Source: Planctomycetia bacterium (GTDB lineage Bacteria > Planctomycetota > Planctomycetia > Pirellulales > Thermoguttaceae). From it: a DNA stretch of 32,849 nt. Below the pieces are notes generated by a model. That model was given only the letters and a program-made list of their open reading frames with translations. It was not told where the DNA came from and searched no databases. The stretch covers positions 1 through 32,849 of the forward strand of contig JAUNSJ010000039.1 of NCBI GenBank assembly GCA_030539295.1, given 5' to 3'. Shown here in pieces: positions 1 through 6,948 of this stretch. The position numbers and the translations under genes were made by a program. How positions within the stretch are numbered: the first letter of the stretch is position 1; every line of letters begins with the position of its first letter.

Positions 1-51
1 TCGGAAACGCCCTCTGACAACGAGGTGAGTTCGGAAAGGAGCACGCAATGA
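1..51 (+). CDS. 3' tail of an upstream gene (partial, uncertain)
   Basis: From base 1 a frame runs open to a TGA at 49-51 that overlaps the pyrK ATG at 48 as ATGA, a usual sign of translational coupling. A second frame closes at 26-28. Only about 16 codons are visible, with no recognisable domain, so this may be the end of an upstream operon member or simply leader sequence. Confidence 0.25.
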   Translation, partial: SETPSDNEVSSERSTQ

Positions 52-968
52 CCTCCGTGGCTAGTCTTGGCTGTTGCCACAATCCGCATGCCGATAAGGT
101 CACAGGTATGGCAACCGTTCTTGCAAATCGTCAAATTGCGGTCGATACCTGGAAGATTCGGCTGGTCGCGCCCGGGTTGGCGCCCTTGGTTCGCCCGGGA
201 CAGTTCCTCATGCTACGACTGCCGGGCAAGACCGACCCGCTCCTGGGCCGTGCCTTTGCCGTTTACTCGACTGATCCTACGCGAGGTGAACTTGAGGTCG
301 TTTATCTCGTCGTGGGAAAAATGACGCGACTGCTGACTCAATGTGGTCCGAACGATACGGTTACGGCTACCGGACCGCTCGGAAATGGCTGGCAGATTGC
401 CCTTGATACCGTCTCACCGTCTCACGATGAAATTCATCTTCACGAGCAGGATATCGAAGGCGGCGACCCGCGGCACCTGATTATGGTGGCCGGTGGAATT
501 GGTCACACTCCATTCTATATGCTCACGCAGTATATGTGCGACGGCCACTGGCGCGATAAGGTGCAGCTGAGCCTGTTGTACGGAGCACGAACGCAGGATA
601 GGTTTTCATGCCTTGACGATTTCGCAACTTTGAATCTCAAAGTTCATTTGGCGACGGAAGACGGGTCGGCCGGGACACAAGGCTATGTGAGTGACTTATT
701 GGCCCCGGTACTCCAAGAGTCGGGAATACGGGCAGGGCGAACCACCGTTCTTGCCTGTGGTCCGGAGCCTATGCTAAAAGCGGTTTTCGCGGAATCGAAG
801 CGACTTGGGCTTGCATGTTGGGTCTCGCTGGAGACGCGTATGGGGTGCGGACTGGGTATCTGCTTCGGCTGTGTCGTGCGAGTACGCGACTCGCTTGGGA
901 ATTGGGATTACCGCCGTACTTGTGTCGACGGACCCGTCTTCGACGCATGGAAACTCGATTGGAATTAA
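48..968 (+). CDS. pyrK: PyrK-type dihydroorotate dehydrogenase electron-transfer subunit
   Basis: Iron-sulfur flavoprotein of the ferredoxin-reductase fold that passes electrons from dihydroorotate dehydrogenase B (PyrD) to NAD+ in pyrimidine synthesis. Seen in the 306 residues: an FAD-binding region with GRAFAVYS (67-74), an NAD-binding MVAGGIGHTPF (146-156), the ACGPEPML segment near 236-243, and a C-terminal [2Fe-2S] cysteine set C267, C272, C275 and C292 with typical CxxxxCxxC spacing. An acidic insert at about 122-142 makes it longer than the usual 250-270 residues. The start at 48 is preceded by AAAGGAG at good spacing; an ATG at 108 is the alternative. purE follows after 51 bp in the same direction, so this looks like a nucleotide-biosynthesis operon. 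The partner pyrD is not in the window, so a related electron-transfer role cannot be excluded. Confidence 0.85.
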   Translation: MTSVASLGCCHNPHADKVTGMATVLANRQIAVDTWKIRLVAPGLAPLVRPGQFLMLRLPGKTDPLLGRAFAVYSTDPTRGELEVVYLVVGKMTRLLTQCGPNDTVTATGPLGNGWQIALDTVSPSHDEIHLHEQDIEGGDPRHLIMVAGGIGHTPFYMLTQYMCDGHWRDKVQLSLLYGARTQDRFSCLDDFATLNLKVHLATEDGSAGTQGYVSDLLAPVLQESGIRAGRTTVLACGPEPMLKAVFAESKRLGLACWVSLETRMGCGLGICFGCVVRVRDSLGNWDYRRTCVDGPVFDAWKLDWN

Positions 969-1019
969 AAACACCTCTTGCCTTGATGACATTGGGAAAT
1001 ATATTGGGAGATTTGTACA

Positions 1020-1541
1020 ATGAAAAAAACGAAACAAGTTCAAGTTGGACTCGTTATGGGGAGCGATAGTGACTGGGAAAAAATTAACGCCGCTTGCACC
1101 GCGCTCGACGAATTTGGCATCAGCCACGAAGTGCACGTCATGAGCGCGCACCGAACGCCGGAGGTGGTCGCGGACTATGCAAAATCCGCACGTGAACGCG
1201 GCCTGAAGGTCATAATCGCCGCGGCCGGTGGCGCTGCTCATCTTGCCGGTGTTATCGCCTCCCATACAACGCTCCCTGTTATTGGCATTCCGGTCAAAAC
1301 GGAAATGATGGGCGGTCTCGATTCTCTCCTCTCCACCGTACAAATGCCAGGCGATATTCCCGTAGCCACAGTAGGCGTAGGATCCGGAGGCGCACGCAAC
1401 GCCGGCCTGCTCGCCACGCAAATTCTGGCCCTGTCGAACGCCTCGCTCGCTAAAAAGCTCGAACTCTACAAGGAGAAACTCGTCGAAAAAATCCAGACCA
1501 AAGACGCCAAACTCCAGGAAAAAATCGGGCTGCGAGGTTAA
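1020..1541 (+). CDS. purE: N5-carboxyaminoimidazole ribonucleotide mutase PurE
   Basis: Class I PurE converts N5-CAIR to CAIR in de novo purine synthesis in the cytosol. The 173-residue protein has the family landmarks: the phosphate-binding MGSDSDW near the N-terminus, SAHRTPE with the active-site histidine, and AAGGAAHLAGVIAS. Length is typical (about 160-175). The C-terminal 25 residues are a charged Lys/Glu-rich helix. A GGGAG ribosome site lies 9 bases before the ATG. It follows pyrK after 51 bp. The partner purK is not in the window. Confidence 0.96.
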   Translation: MKKTKQVQVGLVMGSDSDWEKINAACTALDEFGISHEVHVMSAHRTPEVVADYAKSARERGLKVIIAAAGGAAHLAGVIASHTTLPVIGIPVKTEMMGGLDSLLSTVQMPGDIPVATVGVGSGGARNAGLLATQILALSNASLAKKLELYKEKLVEKIQTKDAKLQEKIGLRG

Positions 1542-1600
1542 CATTATTGATAACCGAATAGTCCGCGCAGCGGGATTGTTTCAATCGTGAAAGGGTTGTT

Positions 1601-2383
1601 ATGGATGTGGAATTGAATCGGGAATTGATCAGTGGCTACACGAGTGGTTCGCAAATTTCGCGGGTACTAACGGAACACTGGGCTGCAGAAAATATGTATT
1701 GCCCCAGATGCGGCTGCGCTCGACTTGTTCAGTTTCCCAGTAATAGAGCGGTAGCCGATTTCTACTGTCCCGAATGTCGCAATGAATATGAACTGAAAAG
1801 CACAAAATTGAAATTCGGAGCTACCGCTCGGGGCGGGAAATATTTACCCTGTATTCAACGAATTACAAGTAACAATAATCCGGATTGGTTCCTTGTGACT
1901 TATGATGCTGTTGAGTTCAAGATTAATGATTTTTGGGTCATACCCAAACACTTTTTCACGCCGGAAATTGTGCTAAAGCGTAACGCCTTGTCTGAAACAG
2001 CGCAGCAACCGGGCTGGGTCGGCTGTAAGATACGTCTAAAAGCGATCCCGCAACAGGTCAGAATTTGCGTGATTCGTAATCGCACACCGGTAGCCAGTAA
2101 CGTTGTCCTTGAACAGATGCGGCGTTTGTCACTACTCACGATGGACAACATGAACGCGCGCGGCTGGATGCTGGACGTACTCAATTGCATTAATCAGATT
2201 ACGCGTGAGACTTTTACCTTGGATGAAATGTACTTCTTTGAGCGGAAATTGGGTGAGCGACATCCGGAAAACAGGAATATTCGTGCCAAAATCCGTCAGC
2301 AGTTGCAGTTACTTCGGGACAGTGGGTTTCTTGCGTTCCGGGCACGCGGACTCTACAAAAAAATACATAATATAACAAGCTGA
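1601..2383 (+). CDS. DpnI-family methyl-directed restriction endonuclease
   Basis: Closely resembles Streptococcus DpnI, the Type IIM enzyme that cuts G(m6A)TC only when adenine is methylated. As far as I recall the DpnI sequence, the alignment is almost collinear. The PD-(D/E)XK residues D53, E64 and K66 and the zinc cysteines C34, C37, C56 and C59 fall at the same positions. PTARRAGWIG of DpnI matches SETAQQPGWVG here, so the methyl-contacting W138 corresponds to W139. The C-terminal winged-helix part (about 185-255) has RGWMLDVLNCI, FTLDEMYFFE and KIRQQLQLLRD. Length is 260 against 254 in DpnI. No dpnD-like gene or methyltransferase is adjacent. An AAAGGG ribosome site precedes the ATG, 59 bp after purE. 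The gene looks more AT-rich than its neighbours, which fits horizontal acquisition. The enzyme would attack incoming Dam-methylated DNA. Confidence 0.94.
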   Translation: MDVELNRELISGYTSGSQISRVLTEHWAAENMYCPRCGCARLVQFPSNRAVADFYCPECRNEYELKSTKLKFGATARGGKYLPCIQRITSNNNPDWFLVTYDAVEFKINDFWVIPKHFFTPEIVLKRNALSETAQQPGWVGCKIRLKAIPQQVRICVIRNRTPVASNVVLEQMRRLSLLTMDNMNARGWMLDVLNCINQITRETFTLDEMYFFERKLGERHPENRNIRAKIRQQLQLLRDSGFLAFRARGLYKKIHNITS

Positions 2384-2456
2384 ACGCGGGGAATTTTATC
2401 AAGGTATGTTTTGCATCAGCCGACTTTTGTGAAACAGTAAACAGTATGTATTTTGT

Positions 2457-3299
2457 CTAGACCACGTCACGTATCGTGTGGCCGCGAACCTCTGTGGAAA
2501 AAGGTATAAAAGGCAGTGACTCTGCCTGCGGGTGGACTTGACGCATTCCTGTTTGAAGCAGTTCGACGTCGGTTGTCAGTGAAATAAAACGCAGGCCTAA
2601 TTTACCGAAATCCGCAATGGATTCCGGCTGAACAAAATTGCCACCGCAAATGATCTTACGCGATTGCGCCTCGGCCAGGATGTATTCCATCTTATTACGC
2701 AATTGGCCTGCACGCAAGTCATTTTTGCACTGAAGCGACTGCGCAAGATCCGTATTCCCAATAAAGAGAACGTCTATGCCTGGCACGTCAAGAATTTCAT
2801 CCAGATTACACACTCCCTTCGCCGTTTCGATTTGTATGATCAGCAGTATGGAATCATCGGCATTGGCAACGACTTGTTCGCGATCGACGTTGCTGTAGAA
2901 ATCGGTGTGCGGGCGGCCAAAGGCCACTCCTCGCCGGCCCCGCGGACTATAGCGAATGTAGTTTACCGCCGCACGCACGTCCGCCGCCGACTCCACCATA
3001 GGCACAACGATTCCCGCCATGCCCATATCTAATGGTGCCTGAAAATATTCACGACTTATGACCGGTACGCGTAGCAGTGGTGTTGCCCGGCGTCCGTGGA
3101 ATGAAGGTAACATAACACCTAAATCGGATATTGAAAACCGGCCATGTTCCATATCGAATATGCAAAAATCGTAACCTGCCGAATCCAGAATCGGCCCCCA
3201 GTTTGGCGTTATCAACTCGTTAATAAAAACGCCAAAGACAGTCTCATTATTGTTAATTCGTTTGTGTAACGGAATGGTTTCTTTTTTACTTCTTACCAT
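2457..3299 (-). CDS. HpcH/HpaI-type class II aldolase
   Basis: A 280-residue metal-dependent aldolase of the HpcH/HpaI/RhmA superfamily (TIM barrel), which cleaves 2-keto-3-deoxy acids or 4-hydroxy-2-oxo acids to pyruvate plus an aldehyde. Seen: FDMEHG (48-53, catalytic His region), LLRVP (75-79, substrate Arg), VVPMVES (98-104), the metal ligand in QIETAKG (E158) and the second ligand D184 in FIGNTDLAQSL. The canonical loop of this last motif is present, so the protein should be active; the substrate cannot be told. It may act on sugar acids from glycan degradation, given the sialidase-like gene upstream, but that is inference. The stop at 2457 faces the dpnI-like gene convergently. The region 3300-3408 is AT-rich and holds no gene; no promoter there was convincing. 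Confidence 0.88.
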   Translation of the reverse strand: MVRSKKETIPLHKRINNNETVFGVFINELITPNWGPILDSAGYDFCIFDMEHGRFSISDLGVMLPSFHGRRATPLLRVPVISREYFQAPLDMGMAGIVVPMVESAADVRAAVNYIRYSPRGRRGVAFGRPHTDFYSNVDREQVVANADDSILLIIQIETAKGVCNLDEILDVPGIDVLFIGNTDLAQSLQCKNDLRAGQLRNKMEYILAEAQSRKIICGGNFVQPESIADFGKLGLRFISLTTDVELLQTGMRQVHPQAESLPFIPFSTEVRGHTIRDVV

Positions 3300-3408
3300 T
3301 GGATCATGTTATTGCAAAATGGAGAATGATATAATGCAATCCAATTCCCCTGTTTTAATTTATCATTATTGTGCACGTCACAATAGTCATTAAATAGTAC
3401 ACAACCCC

Positions 3409-3630
3409 TTAGTTATGGGGAGAATATCTTCCAGATTTTGTTAAGCGAACGGACAGTCTCTCGCACAAGTTTATCGCCGCCCTCGGGTGACACCAGGGCA
3501 CTGCCGACAACGGCACTTGTCCTGTCGGGGTTATGTCAACTGAGGCAACTCCCATTTTCAACTCGGATCCTTGTACAAGAGCGAACTGTAAAACAGAACA
3601 GGAAAGTAACAAAAACAGGAATTTTTTCAT
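3409..3630 (-). pseudogene. Neutral/alkaline ceramidase-type protein remnant (internal deletion)
   Basis: The open frame from an ATG at 3630 (AAAGAAAGGG upstream) gives a signal peptide (MKKFLFLLLSCSVLQFALVQG) and then MGVASVDITPTGQVPL. The GVASVDITP motif is the usual start of the mature domain in secreted neutral/alkaline ceramidase-like proteins. Instead of 400-plus more residues, the frame runs about 50 residues and stops. In the next frame the same bases read SAVVGSALVSPEGGDKLVRETVRSLNKIW and stop at 3413, which looks like the normal C-terminus of such a protein. I infer that the two ends were joined out of frame by an internal deletion near 3521-3531. It lies 53 bp downstream of the sialidase-like gene in the same direction and was probably its operon partner. 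Function is surely lost. Confidence 0.72.
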
Positions 3631-3683
3631 GGAAACCCTTTCTTTAATACGCCGATTAAAATACGTTACACAATATCCGATAC

Positions 3684-4841
3684 TTATTCGGCATCGGTAC
3701 GGTTGCGAAAATCTTTTATTCGATCGAATACAATGTAGTTTGCATCGTGGAAATTTCGACCGTGCCAACCCAGCCGCATTGCCAACACCAAATCGTCTCC
3801 ATCGACCCGCCAGTCCACATATTGGAAACCGTTCTGAGGATATTCTTCATCTTTATAGATAGTCGCTCTAATATCCCAATCAACCATGTCCTCACTGCAA
3901 ACGAGCAGTAGACGATTGCGAGGTCCATTCGTGCCCCACGAAGTCAGACTCCAATATTTATTCGAGACTTCGTCATAGCGTATATTGAACTTTGCACGCC
4001 GACTTGGAAAGGGAATAAGATCCTTGTTAATATCAAAGGCAAGCTCTTTTCCATCTTGTGAGAGTCGCAGTTTTGCGATGCAGTGCGTCTTGTCATCCGG
4101 CTGTTCCATTCGCATATAGACAAACATCTCGCCATTGGGGTCGGCCAGGACATTTCCCTCAATCCAACCCCAGGCCGTCTCGTCGGTTTTTGACTCTACA
4201 ACATTACTCCGCGTCCAGTTATCGGCATCCAAAAGATTGCAATCAATGGGAGCACTAATCACCATGGCCGCATTATTACCCACGCCGAAAAGCCACATCT
4301 CATTGCCTCCACGGACGACATCGACTTGCCACCAGACGCGACCGTTGTGTATTAAGACCGGAACAGCATCAGAAAAATAAACATCATCCGACAAGAGAAC
4401 ACCGGAATGCGGGTCCGTTCCCGGGTCCGTCCACGTATGCCCGCCATCCTCCGATTTCCGCAAGCCAATCCAGGAATAATCTTTGCCCGGGACTTGCGGA
4501 TGATAGTAACCAATCAGGTACAACGTTGTTCCGATTCGAAAGAGGGTTCCGGAATTGTGATTTTCAATTTCTGCAATTTTCGTCCACGTCGCGCCTTGAT
4601 CTTTCGATTCATGCACGGTAGTCGGGGTCATGTGAAAGCAATCGTTGGTGGCAATATACGTTCCATCTGGCATGACGACCAAAGACGGGGAGCTCACACA
4701 GTCCTTCTGATTCTCCCAGTCAACACTGGCTTGAATGACGACTCCTGGTGGCGGCGGTGTGTTCTCGCGTCGCTCGGCGGACAATAAAAAATTCGTTCCT
4801 GACACAAGGGTCAGAATAAGGATATAAAGGTATCGTGACAT
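3684..4841 (-). CDS. Secreted sialidase-like BNR/Asp-box protein
   Basis: The start is taken at the ATG at 4841, which opens a signal peptide (MSRYLYILILTLVSGTNFLLSA); a longer upstream GTG frame has no export signal. The 385-residue product looks like a six-bladed exo-sialidase-type propeller. Seen: SSPSLVVMPDGTYIA, two Asp boxes (SKDQGATW and SEDGGHTW), a repeated Trp/Gly pattern, FNIRYDEVSNKYW and SWGTNGPRNRLLL near the C-terminus. Such proteins in planctomycetes are usually annotated sialidase family or glycosyl hydrolase; the substrate is unproven and the Arg triad of true sialidases was not confirmed by eye. It lies upstream of the ceramidase-type remnant. Together they would once have been a secreted pair acting on glycans and lipids. 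4842-5006 shows no gene and no clear promoter. Confidence 0.75.
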   Translation of the reverse strand: MSRYLYILILTLVSGTNFLLSAERRENTPPPPGVVIQASVDWENQKDCVSSPSLVVMPDGTYIATNDCFHMTPTTVHESKDQGATWTKIAEIENHNSGTLFRIGTTLYLIGYYHPQVPGKDYSWIGLRKSEDGGHTWTDPGTDPHSGVLLSDDVYFSDAVPVLIHNGRVWWQVDVVRGGNEMWLFGVGNNAAMVISAPIDCNLLDADNWTRSNVVESKTDETAWGWIEGNVLADPNGEMFVYMRMEQPDDKTHCIAKLRLSQDGKELAFDINKDLIPFPSRRAKFNIRYDEVSNKYWSLTSWGTNGPRNRLLLVCSEDMVDWDIRATIYKDEEYPQNGFQYVDWRVDGDDLVLAMRLGWHGRNFHDANYIVFDRIKDFRNRTDAE

Positions 4842-5006
4842 AGTGTGTTTTTCTTTCTGGTTTGGTAAAACGATGGTTAAGTTGCTCTCAACCGGAGTGG
4901 AACAGTATCTTTTGGTCTGCGGCATTTCGGAGAGACAGCAAGCTCCCCGGCCACATGCGTGAGCACGGACGTTCACGTAATTTTCAGGCCAGGGAGCGAG
5001 AGTGGG

Positions 5007-5507
5007 TCAGTTCTCTTTGCGAATTTGTTTACCGCAGTCGAGCGGAAATTCATTCTTGCCCGCAACCACGGTTATTTCCAAAGGCGTTGTACTTGCATTG
5101 CCAAATTTATGATCAACAAGGGTCCAGCTTTTGGCCGACCTGTTGGAATACGTCTGTGCCCAGGAATCAAATTCCGGACTCTGTAAATCAAGCGGAGCTT
5201 TGGGGATTTCTTCCGTTTCCACCTTGCTGACAACGACCTTATAGTGACCGGGCTTGGCCCCTTCGTAGCGGCCGTCGGTGAAGATGGAAACGGTGCCTTG
5301 CTCGTCGCTCGCCCCGCCTACTGTATATTGAGCATTCGGATCGTCGCTTATCAAGGCGACTGTTGCTCCCACCAGAGGTTTACTTTCCTGTGTCAGGGTC
5401 AATGAGACCGGATAGATCTTGCCGACACTGTCAGGCGTGGCTGAATTGCATCCCGCAAGCCAGGACAGAGCACAGGTAATTGCCAGTACATAAATGCAGC
5501 ACTTCAT
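5007..5507 (-). CDS. Small lipoprotein with carboxypeptidase-regulatory-like beta domain
   Basis: A 166-residue protein with a lipoprotein signal peptide ending in LAGC (lipobox, Cys about residue 20), so it should be anchored to a membrane after lipidation. The mature part contains a beta-sandwich pattern, VSLTLTQESKPLVGATVALISDD then GTVSIFTDGRYEGAKPGHYKVVVSK, as in the carboxypeptidase regulatory-like (transthyretin-like) domains often found in short planctomycete lipoproteins beside DUF1559 genes. It starts 20 bp after the stop of DUF1559 gene 1 with an AGAGG ribosome site, so the two are almost certainly co-transcribed. Specific function is unknown; a surface-assembly partner of the DUF1559 protein is a reasonable guess. 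Confidence 0.8.
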   Translation of the reverse strand: MKCCIYVLAITCALSWLAGCNSATPDSVGKIYPVSLTLTQESKPLVGATVALISDDPNAQYTVGGASDEQGTVSIFTDGRYEGAKPGHYKVVVSKVETEEIPKAPLDLQSPEFDSWAQTYSNRSAKSWTLVDHKFGNASTTPLEITVVAGKNEFPLDCGKQIRKEN

Positions 5508-5527
5508 GAATGAGCCTCTTTTCTTGA

Positions 5528-6775
5528 TTACAGCGATACTTGTTCGCCACCATTAATGGATCCCATTGCGCCCCAGACTCCAAACTGCGAAGCACCTTTT
5601 TCCACGATAACAGCCGATGCCTTTCCATGATCGATTGTATCGGAAATAAACCGAACACTTCCATCGAACAGAGCCGCGTTAACGCCTCCACTGTGGTTAC
5701 TGCTGGCCGATTTCATAATGGGTCCGTAGACATGGGTTGCATCATTAGCACAACTTGGACCATTCGGAGGAACAAGAGTGTGAAAGGCAGACATGATTGG
5801 ATAGGGCGAATGCCACATTGTGTTTTTCGCTTCGGTGGCACCTGTCGAGACCGTTGCCGTTGACGCATAGACATTGCCAGCGGCCAGACCGATACAGGTA
5901 CTGACACTGCCATCGGTCACGTCCGTGGTTGGTACGGCGGTGGTGGAAGTCGCAACTCCTACTTTGACTAAGTCCGAGTTGACACTGATACCGCCAACAC
6001 AGCTTTCCGAATAACAGATTGTATTGCTTGTCCCGTCGACGATCGAAGCTATTGTCTTATAAAAACGTTGGGTACGATTAGTGCTGTTAAAAACGGAACG
6101 CGGGTTACAAAGATAGATAGGTCCAACAGAAAACTTCCCGCTTGGTTGCCCATGTATTCCCGCGTCCTGCCAGTCTGCTCCACAAATCATATAATTACTG
6201 CTCCGATTAAATCCCGCGAGTTGAATGACGGAATCCATGCCGATTGCGTTTTCGGAGGGACATTGAAGATAGCTTGGTTTGTTACGCAACGGATTTCCAA
6301 GGGAGTATCCTCCTGCATTTTGAGTCCAGGACGGAAAGCTGGCCGCCGTTGTTGTACACGCTTCCTCGTACAAGGCGTTCGCTTCGCAAAACGGTAATAA
6401 TGCAAACGAAACAGACAAACCGTTGTCTCCAGCGCTTTTTATGTAGCAAAAGCCATTCGGAAAAGCAAAATTGGTATCGTGATAATTTTGGAGCCCGAGC
6501 GCCAACTGCTTGAGTTTATTCGTGCAGTCCATGCGCCTCGCTGCCTCACGCGCGGCTTGCACAGCCGGCAAAAGAAGGGCGATTAATACGCCGATGATGG
6601 CGATCACCACCAGAAGTTCGACGAGGGTAAAGGCGAGAATTTTTTTGAAAAGGGATATTCTTAGAGGACCTAAATCCCCCCCCCCCCGCAAATTAACATT
6701 GGGGTGACTTGGACTGTAATGTTCTTCTTCATGTTTCTTCTCCTTGTTTGGATTTGTGTTTTTGTGGAAATGCAA
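5528..6775 (-). CDS. DUF1559 pseudopilin-like protein 1 (frame split by a poly-G tract)
   Basis: Type IV pilin-like secreted protein of the large planctomycete DUF1559 (SBP_bac_10-like) family. Seen: prepilin cleavage and helix [21 protein letters not shown], then [20 protein letters not shown], the central DGTSNTI motif, [19 protein letters not shown], and [17 protein letters not shown] at the C-terminus. The body is intact from about residue 30. The start is the problem. The only strong ribosome site (AAGGAG, 6740-6745) serves an ATG at 6732, but that frame reads [20 protein letters not shown] and stops at 6670. The body is open only in a different frame, entered here from a poor TTG at 6775. 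A tract of 13 or 10 G in place of 12 at 6676-6687 would fuse the good start to the body (401 residues with 13). It is expressed from the promoter at 6799-6827 together with the lipoprotein downstream. Confidence 0.85.
   Translation of the reverse strand: MHFHKNTNPNKEKKHEEEHYSPSHPNVNLRGGGDLGPLRISLFKKILAFTLVELLVVIAIIGVLIALLLPAVQAAREAARRMDCTNKLKQLALGLQNYHDTNFAFPNGFCYIKSAGDNGLSVSFALLPFCEANALYEEACTTTAASFPSWTQNAGGYSLGNPLRNKPSYLQCPSENAIGMDSVIQLAGFNRSSNYMICGADWQDAGIHGQPSGKFSVGPIYLCNPRSVFNSTNRTQRFYKTIASIVDGTSNTICYSESCVGGISVNSDLVKVGVATSTTAVPTTDVTDGSVSTCIGLAAGNVYASTATVSTGATEAKNTMWHSPYPIMSAFHTLVPPNGPSCANDATHVYGPIMKSASSNHSGGVNAALFDGSVRFISDTIDHGKASAVIVEKGASQFGVWGAMGSINGGEQVSL
6670..6732 (-). CDS. 20-codon frame opened by the strong start of DUF1559 gene 1
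   Basis: From the ATG at 6732, with AAGGAG seven bases upstream, the frame reads [20 protein letters not shown] and ends at TAG. The last codons are the poly-G tract. This is the natural N-terminus of the DUF1559 protein read in the OFF frame, or a consequence of a one-base homopolymer error. It is unlikely to be a separate functional peptide. Confidence 0.55.
   Translation of the reverse strand: MKKNITVQVTPMLICGGGGI
6676..6687 (-). repeat. Poly-G tract (12 G on the coding strand) inside DUF1559 gene 1
   Basis: Twelve uninterrupted C on the + strand, G on the coding strand, lie 45 bases after the strong start codon and before the pilin-like helix. Homopolymers of this length mutate by slipped-strand mispairing in many bacteria. 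Tract lengths of 10 or 13 put the strong start in frame with the body; 12 does not. Confidence 0.95.
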
Positions 6776-6798
6776 TCCACTTCCACTCTGATTCTTAT

Positions 6799-6827
6799 AG
6801 TCTAGTCACGAAATGAAAAGCTGTCAA
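6799..6827 (-). promoter_or_regulatory. Sigma70-type promoter of DUF1559 gene 1
   Basis: On the minus strand: TTGACA (6822-6827), a 17-base spacer, then TAGACT (6799-6804), ahead of the AAGGAG site and ATG at 6732. The -35 is perfect and the -10 matches at four of six positions. Confidence 0.65.
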
Positions 6828-6948
6828 GTTTATAAATACTCTTGCAGAGTCAAAAAATATTCATATCGATTCAGATCCAGATCCAACACGGAGGTAAGAA
6901 GACAACCGTGTGAAAAAAACAAAGTTACTTGCTTTGCGCAAGCCGGAT

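Noticed and set aside
774..1544. 256-codon antisense frame over pyrK and purE
   Set aside because: Spans two real genes and their gap; no ribosome site or domain.
1542..1600. CCGC-GCA-GCGG mini-hairpin after purE as a terminator
   Set aside because: Only four base pairs and a poor T-run; not enough to claim that the DpnI-like gene is a separate unit.
4842..4976. GTG-initiated N-terminal extension of the sialidase-like protein
   Set aside because: The extension puts the signal peptide 45 residues inside the protein; the ATG at 4841 places it at the N-terminus.
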